Below, piece by piece: positions 60,084 through 64,000 of a stretch of DNA of 64,000 nt. The notes beneath the pieces were generated by a model. That model was not told the DNA's origin, ran no database searches, and saw only the letters and a list, made by a program, of their open reading frames with translations. The DNA lies in assembly GCF_001636615.1 (NCBI RefSeq), contig NZ_LGEK01000017.1:62001-126000 (forward strand), given 5' to 3'. Numbering within the stretch: the stretch's first letter is position 1; each line of letters begins with the position of its first letter. The DNA is from Mucilaginibacter sp. L294. Its GTDB lineage: Bacteria > Bacteroidota > Bacteroidia > Sphingobacteriales > Sphingobacteriaceae. The position numbers and the translations under genes were made by a program.

Positions 60084-60281
60084 ATGAAAACAAACCTAAC
60101 TCAACCTGCTTCAAAGATGAAATTCACAGCGCTTTCAAAACAAGAAATGGCAAAAATAGGTGGCGGAGCTGTAAACGGAGATATGACACCAAAAGAAAGA
60201 TGTGAGTATAATCACGTTGGTTATTGCGGGGCCTGCGATAAAGACGGAAATTTTACTGCCTGTGCTTTACATGAAGCTTAA
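60084..60281 (+). CDS. Double-glycine-leader Cys-rich peptide precursor
   Basis: A 65-residue precursor peptide. Leader 1-27: MKTNLTQPASKMKFTALSKQEMAKIGGG, with the L-S-x-x-E-M-x-x-I-G-G consensus of Bacteroidota 'natural product precursor' and bacteriocin-type leaders. The predicted mature core (after G27 or G28) is about 38 residues with four Cys (40, 48, 51, 60) and an acidic/aromatic composition. The leader suggests cleavage and export by a C39 peptidase-containing ABC transporter, not present in this window. No RiPP modification gene is adjacent. The strong terminator at 60323 ends it. Confidence 0.8.
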   Translation: MKTNLTQPASKMKFTALSKQEMAKIGGGAVNGDMTPKERCEYNHVGYCGACDKDGNFTACALHEA

Positions 60282-60322
60282 CAGCATACCATTATAGGAT
60301 AATAATATAAAACGAATAGCTT

Positions 60323-60367
60323 AAAGGCTATCTGTAATACTTAAGTATTGCAGATAGCCTTTTTTTG
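60323..60367 (+). terminator. Strong Rho-independent terminator after the peptide gene
   Basis: An 18-bp stem AAAGGCTATCTGTAATAC / GTATTGCAGATAGCCTTT with one G-U pair, a TTAA loop and a T run of seven. It separates the first peptide gene from the second peptide and membrane protein. Confidence 0.92.
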
Positions 60368-60535
60368 TTAAAGACAAACCGGTTTGCGGGTACCTGATTT
60401 TAAGGCTTCCTTCATTCTCTATAATCTTTCTGTCACTCTTTTAGTTCTTTTAGAGCGATATTTAAACCACTTAGTGTATTATTTTTGAATTAGAATAATA
60501 GTTATATTAGCTGCATAATTTAAACTTTATCAACA

Positions 60536-60709
60536 ATGGAAGGCCGGGTAAAAAGTGAACGATCTAAAAAGGGGGGAGATCGCCGTGGCCTAAAAAACGC
60601 TTTTAGAAAAAAAGCAGATGAGGTGACGTTCCAACAGAGGTGTGAATATAACAACCTTGAAAGATACGGGGTTTATGATAATGAAGGCCGTTTTACCGTT
60701 TGCGCATAA
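60536..60709 (+). CDS. Leaderless 57-residue paralogue of the Cys-rich peptide
   Basis: ATG 60536 to TAA 60707-60709. The C-terminal 30 residues are homologous to the core of the first peptide: R-C-E-Y-N-(N/H), Y-G-x, D-(N/K)-(E/D)-G-(R/N)-F-T-x-C-A, with identical spacing from Cys36 to Cys56 (Cys40 to Cys60 in peptide 1). Both inner Cys of peptide 1 (48 and 51) are Tyr here (44 and 47). The N-terminus (MEGRVKSERSKKGGDRRGLKNAFRKKADE) is strongly basic and lacks the L-S-x-x-E-M leader. The TAA overlaps the ATG of the next gene (TAATG). Function unknown; a decoy, immunity or regulator role is possible. Confidence 0.7.
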   Translation: MEGRVKSERSKKGGDRRGLKNAFRKKADEVTFQQRCEYNNLERYGVYDNEGRFTVCA

Positions 60710-61089
60710 TGAGAATAGCTATACTTTGTTTTTGGATCATCTTAACACGTGTTGGTTACTATTTTTTAATACAAGGTAGCCATAACGGGCTGTTTTATGT
60801 ACAGATGAGCAACTTAAAGGATATTAGCCAGTATCTGGGTGTTGCCGGGCTATTGTTTTTATATTACAATAAGCAGTTGTCTCCTAAAATAAGGTATGTA
60901 ATTATTTTTACTATTGTTTATTGCGTATCCTTTGCCTGCGTTATGTTATACCCATTTTTAGGGGCTGATGTACGCAGCAGCAGCGAACCCATTTTGCTTA
61001 CCTATAATATATTTTGGGCATGTGCTTTAATAGTGCTGTTTATATATATTGCTTTTGAATCAGAAAAATTCTCGGTTAAAAAAACCTGA
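60709..61089 (+). CDS. Four-helix membrane protein coupled to the leaderless peptide
   Basis: A 126-residue inner-membrane protein of unknown family. The ATG at 60709 shares its A with the stop of the preceding gene (TAATG), indicating translational coupling; the longer frame from TTG at 60700 is therefore not preferred. Helices lie at about 2-21, 41-54, 61-84 and 95-116, with an acidic and basic C-terminal tail (FESEKFSVKKT). Small four-helix membrane proteins beside Cys-rich peptides are often immunity or accessory proteins, but no sequence match supports either. A+T-rich, as is the whole locus. Confidence 0.72.
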   Translation: MRIAILCFWIILTRVGYYFLIQGSHNGLFYVQMSNLKDISQYLGVAGLLFLYYNKQLSPKIRYVIIFTIVYCVSFACVMLYPFLGADVRSSSEPILLTYNIFWACALIVLFIYIAFESEKFSVKKT

Positions 61090-61193
61090 AGGCCCAACAC
61101 CCATAGGTTAGCCAACAGCAGGCGGCAAAAAATATTAGTGCCATGGCCTGGTAATGTTACCTTCCCGCATTTCGTTAAAATATTTATATTCAC

Positions 61194-61201
61194 TATTTTT
61201 G
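61194..61201 (+). promoter_or_regulatory. -7 promoter element of ahcY
   Basis: TATTTTTG matches TAnnTTTG exactly, 21 bp before the ATG at 61223. No clear SAM/SAH riboswitch fold is seen in the preceding 100 bases. Confidence 0.6.
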
Positions 61202-61222
61202 CATCTCAAAAAATAGAATAAT

Positions 61223-62539
61223 ATGTCATCAGTAGAAACTGCATACGTTAAAAACAAGGTGAAGGATCCTTCACTGGCTGCCTGGGGGCGCAAGGAGATT
61301 GAATTGGCAGAGGCAGAAATGCCGGGGTTAATGGCGCTGCGTAAAGAATACGGTCCGGCTAAGATATTGAAGGGCGCACGTATTGCAGGCTGTTTACACA
61401 TGACCATCCAAACTGCTGTTTTAATTGAAACTTTGATTGAACTGGGTGCTGAAGTTACCTGGTCGTCATGTAATATATTCTCAACACAAGACCATGCCGC
61501 CGCTGCTATCGCTGCTGCAGGTACTTCTGTTTACGCCTGGAAAGGTATGAACGAGCAGGAGTTTGATTGGTGTATTGAGCAAACCCTTTTCTTTGGCGAA
61601 GACCGCAAACCATTAAACATGATATTGGATGATGGCGGCGATTTAACCAATATGGTTTTAGACCGTTACCCTGAGCTGATTGCCGATATTAAAGGTTTAT
61701 CTGAAGAAACCACCACAGGTGTACACCGTTTATACGAGCGTATGAAAGCCGGTACATTACCAATGCCAGCTATCAACGTAAATGATTCTGTTACAAAATC
61801 GAAATTCGATAACAAATACGGTTGCCGCGAATCATTGGTTGACGCCATCCGCCGTGCTACTGACGTAATGATGGCCGGTAAAGTGGCTGTTGTTTGTGGT
61901 TATGGTGATGTGGGTAAAGGCTCTGCCGATTCATTGCGTAACTCAGGTGTACGTGTTATTGTAACTGAAATTGACCCTATCTGCGCATTACAGGCAGCAA
62001 TGGAAGGTTTCGAGGTTAAAAAACTTGACACCGCTATTAAAGAAGCTGATATTGTTGTTACTGCAACAGGTAACAAAAACATCGTTCGCGAGCAACACTT
62101 CCGCGCGTTAAAAGACAAAGCCATCGTTTGTAACATTGGCCACTTTGATAACGAGATTGACATGGCCTGGTTAAACGGTGCTTATGGCAGCTCAAAAATT
62201 GAGATTAAGCCACAGGTTGATAAATACACTATCGACGGTAAAGACGTTATTGTATTAGCAGAAGGTCGTTTAGTAAACTTAGGTTGCGCTACAGGCCACC
62301 CAAGCTTTGTAATGAGTAACTCGTTCACCAACCAAACTTTGGCTCAGATTGAGCTTTGGACAAACGGTGCGGCTTACAAAAATGAAGTTTATACCCTGCC
62401 TAAACACCTCGACGAAAAAGTTGCACGTTTACACCTGGAAAAAATTGGTGTTGAGCTGGAAGTTTTAGATCAGGACCAGGCTGAGTACATCGGTGTAACT
62501 GTTGAAGGTCCGTTTAAACCGGAGTACTACCGTTACTAA
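61223..62539 (+). CDS. ahcY: Adenosylhomocysteinase (S-adenosylhomocysteine hydrolase)
   Basis: A 438-residue NAD-dependent enzyme that reversibly splits S-adenosylhomocysteine into adenosine and homocysteine, removing the product inhibitor of methyltransferases. Visible features are [13 protein letters not shown], the catalytic block [14 protein letters not shown] (188-200), the Rossmann motif G226-Y-G-D-V-G-K-G233, and the C-terminal [20 protein letters not shown]...FKPEYYRY with the family's conserved final Lys-Tyr residues. The length is standard. It is transcribed from its own promoter and ends in a strong terminator. Confidence 0.97.
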   Translation: MSSVETAYVKNKVKDPSLAAWGRKEIELAEAEMPGLMALRKEYGPAKILKGARIAGCLHMTIQTAVLIETLIELGAEVTWSSCNIFSTQDHAAAAIAAAGTSVYAWKGMNEQEFDWCIEQTLFFGEDRKPLNMILDDGGDLTNMVLDRYPELIADIKGLSEETTTGVHRLYERMKAGTLPMPAINVNDSVTKSKFDNKYGCRESLVDAIRRATDVMMAGKVAVVCGYGDVGKGSADSLRNSGVRVIVTEIDPICALQAAMEGFEVKKLDTAIKEADIVVTATGNKNIVREQHFRALKDKAIVCNIGHFDNEIDMAWLNGAYGSSKIEIKPQVDKYTIDGKDVIVLAEGRLVNLGCATGHPSFVMSNSFTNQTLAQIELWTNGAAYKNEVYTLPKHLDEKVARLHLEKIGVELEVLDQDQAEYIGVTVEGPFKPEYYRY

Positions 62540-62580
62540 GAAATCGAGTCAAGACTCTTAGAGTCAGGAATCAAGATAAA

Positions 62581-62617
62581 AAAAAAGGGATATGGTGTGA
62601 ACCATGTCCCTTTTTTA
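62581..62617 (+). terminator. Rho-independent terminator of ahcY
   Basis: GGGATATGGT and ACCATGTCCC pair (one G-U) around GTGA with an A run upstream and a T run downstream. Confidence 0.88.
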
Positions 62618-62628
62618 TTTACCCCATG

Positions 62629-62709
62629 TTGTCATGCTGAACGATAGTGAAGCATCTAATCGCAGGCATGCATGTTCACTAATAGATCCTTCGTTCCTCA
62701 GGATGACAA
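62629..62709. repeat. Dispersed hairpin repeat, copy 2
   Basis: The left end TTGTCATGCTGAACGATAGTGAAGC matches the copy at 52482 (TGTCATGCTGAACATAGTGAAGC) over the first 13 bases and then with one gap. The right end CGTTCCTCAGGATGACAA is its imperfect inverted partner. It lies between ahcY and the DUF5655 gene. Confidence 0.7.
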
Positions 62710-62724
62710 TTTGTAAGAAAGTGA

Positions 62725-63126
62725 TTATAACAACTCATACGATCCCCTTATCCAGCTAAATAACTGCGGCCTTAATTCACCTGTATGGCTCAGCCTGATG
62801 TGGTTCTCAAACCTGCCCGCGGTAGCGGTGCTTTTTATTACCGGCGGTTCCGTTAGTTGCGTAGCCGAGTAAAACTTCAGGTCGAGCACCTTTTGCATGG
62901 GTCGGATAACAAAAAATGTTTGCCTGTGTACAAACGTAATGCAGTTTGGCGTGGTGCCCACCAAAACCTCGGGCCAGTCGGCAACCTCGGCCAGTAGTTT
63001 ATCAAACAATAAAAGCAGTTCATCGGGCTTACCTTTAAACAGGTCGTCCAGACTTACCCGGGCGCAATAATGCCTTTGGCTTTCGTTGGTCAGTTCACGG
63101 TCGCATTTAGGGCAGGTGTAGGCCAT
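62725..63126 (-). CDS. DUF5655 domain protein with N-terminal zinc ribbon
   Basis: A 133-residue cytosolic protein. Residues 1-22 have C-x-x-C and H-x-C (CPKCDRELTNESQRHYC), a probable zinc ribbon. Residues about 26-130 form the DUF5655 domain with VGTTPNCITFVHRQTFFVIRPMQKVLDLKFY and RFENHIRLSHTGELRPQLFSWIRGSY. The fold is related to the DUF1801/YdeI group of small proteins. Function unknown. Monocistronic. Confidence 0.82.
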   Translation of the reverse strand: MAYTCPKCDRELTNESQRHYCARVSLDDLFKGKPDELLLLFDKLLAEVADWPEVLVGTTPNCITFVHRQTFFVIRPMQKVLDLKFYSATQLTEPPVIKSTATAGRFENHIRLSHTGELRPQLFSWIRGSYELL

Positions 63127-63236
63127 TGTTTATAAACTAATTGTGCTTGTAAGCAATTGAGTAACGAATATATTAAATTATAGTTTGTACGTCCCGCCCA
63201 TATATAACTAAATATTTAGTTTGATGAAAACTGTTA

Positions 63237-63244
63237 TATATTTG
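63237..63244 (+). promoter_or_regulatory. -7 promoter element of the aminopeptidase P gene
   Basis: TATATTTG matches TAnnTTTG, 32 bp before the ATG at 63277. Confidence 0.5.
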
Positions 63245-63276
63245 TAACTTCAAGCGGTTTTTAACGCCTAAACATA

Positions 63277-64000
63277 ATGAAACTATTAACTAAAACCTTT
63301 TTCGCAGCTGTGGCACTGTGCCTGGGTGCACTAACATCCTTTGCACAAGAGGGCCCAAACGTACCAAAGGATTACCTGAGTAAAGAATTTCATGCCGGCA
63401 GGCGTGAAGCGTTGCGTAAATTAATGCCGCCTAACTCGGTTGCGGTGATATTTGCGTACCCCGAGCGTGTGTTTTCAAACGATGTGGATTACGTTTATCA
63501 TGCCAACCCCGATCTGTATTATTTTTCGGGCTATAAAGAAGCTGATGCTGCTTTGCTGATCTTTAAAGATCAGCAGGGAACGGGAGATACTTCTTATAAC
63601 GAAGTGCTTTTTGTGCGCAAGCGCGATGCACAGCGTGAGCAGTGGACAGGCAGGCGTTTAGGCGTTGAAGGTGCTAAGGCGCAGTTAGGTTTTAAACGTG
63701 TTTATAATGGCAGCGAGTTTGCCAAATTCCCTATCGACTTTAAGAAGTTTACCACCATTATTAACGATGACCTGCCAAATGATGCCGGTAAAGATGAAGA
63801 CCTGGCGGCGCTTATCAAAACATTTAAAGCCAAAGCAGCCCTGCCCGATGTTGATAAAACATTATTGAACGCCCTTACACTGGTAAGTACACGTGCTGTA
63901 CCGGCCAATTTAACCCGCGTTATTGCTTATTTGAAAGCAACTTTAACGCCTGATGTTTACCAGAACAACCCAATTGTACAAGAGCTGGTAAACAAACCGG
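63277..64000 (+). CDS. Secreted aminopeptidase P family (M24) protein, 5' part
   Basis: The first 241 codons, cut at the window edge. A signal peptide (MKLLTKTFFAAVALCLGALTSFAQ) is followed by the aminopeptidase P N-terminal domain: YLSKEFHAGRREALRKLMPPNSVAVIFAYPERVFSNDVDYVYHANPDLYYFSGYKEADAALLIF, then VLFVRKRDAQREQWTGRRLGVEGAKAQLG. The C-terminal pita-bread catalytic domain lies beyond the window. The enzyme would remove X from X-Pro peptides in the periplasm, fitting with the S9 and M1 peptidases nearby. Confidence 0.9.
   Translation, partial: MKLLTKTFFAAVALCLGALTSFAQEGPNVPKDYLSKEFHAGRREALRKLMPPNSVAVIFAYPERVFSNDVDYVYHANPDLYYFSGYKEADAALLIFKDQQGTGDTSYNEVLFVRKRDAQREQWTGRRLGVEGAKAQLGFKRVYNGSEFAKFPIDFKKFTTIINDDLPNDAGKDEDLAALIKTFKAKAALPDVDKTLLNALTLVSTRAVPANLTRVIAYLKATLTPDVYQNNPIVQELVNKP

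Noticed and set aside
61090..61222. Possible SAM/SAH riboswitch before ahcY
   Set aside because: Only a plain promoter-like -7 box is visible; no conserved pseudoknot or SAH-aptamer segments could be recognised.

Overview
The window looks like a chromosomal segment of a Bacteroidota bacterium of the Sphingobacteriaceae type (Mucilaginibacter/Pedobacter-like). The evidence is the weak or absent Shine-Dalgarno sequences, promoter -7 boxes of the form TAnnTTTG, DUF1080 and MacB/FtsX-type permease families, a TPR-containing histidine kinase, and many intergenic hairpin repeats. The genus assignment is inferred from protein style, not from a marker gene. There is no rRNA, CRISPR array, prophage or intact insertion sequence. 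The only RNA gene is one tRNA-Ser(GGA).

Layout. 1-9.6 kb holds the tail of a GlcG/HbpS-like gene, a DUF1801 protein, a cluster of small palindromes, a secreted DPP4-type S9 peptidase, a secreted protein with four internal repeats, an azoreductase facing its HxlR regulator across a 42-bp perfect palindrome, an ArsR-SRPBCC pair, and a TPR histidine kinase. 9.9-24.3 kb contains two tandem paralogous tripartite RND efflux operons (order OMF, RND, adaptor) with a two-component system between them. 24.3-29.9 kb has an AhpD-like protein, a MocR regulator divergent from an NAD(P)H oxidoreductase/EamA exporter pair, a YncE-like beta-propeller and a PAP2 phosphatase. 29.9-37.2 kb (minus strand) is a third RND operon (order OMF, adaptor, RND, joined by ATGA overlaps) with its own two-component system. 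37.2-43.6 kb is mixed: an HD hydrolase, a FadR-TauE-DUF1634 operon, a short A+T-rich islet of unusual small genes, and an AraC regulator divergent from an internally deleted methyltransferase. 43.6-49.3 kb is core-like: tRNA-Ser, polyprenyl synthase, diadenylate cyclase CdaA and an M1 aminopeptidase. 49.5-58.4 kb carries a Gfo/Idh/MocA oxidoreductase, DUF1080 proteins and two large MacB-type permeases behind a sigma-54-like promoter with tandem upstream palindromes. 58.4-64 kb holds a bacilliredoxin, an M23 peptidase, a double-glycine-leader Cys-rich peptide with a second, leaderless paralogue coupled to a four-helix membrane protein, S-adenosylhomocysteinase, a DUF5655 protein and the start of an aminopeptidase P.

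The most interesting candidate systems are: (1) the 60.1-61.1 kb peptide locus, where the second peptide (57 codons) keeps the outer Cys pair of the first but replaces both inner Cys with Tyr, and shares a TAATG junction with a membrane protein; (2) an 11-bp tandem direct repeat, found both before the efflux response-regulator gene and before efflux operon B, that marks a likely regulon; and (3) the sigma-54-type control region of the ABC permease operon. All functional statements rest on motif recognition by eye; no database search was run.
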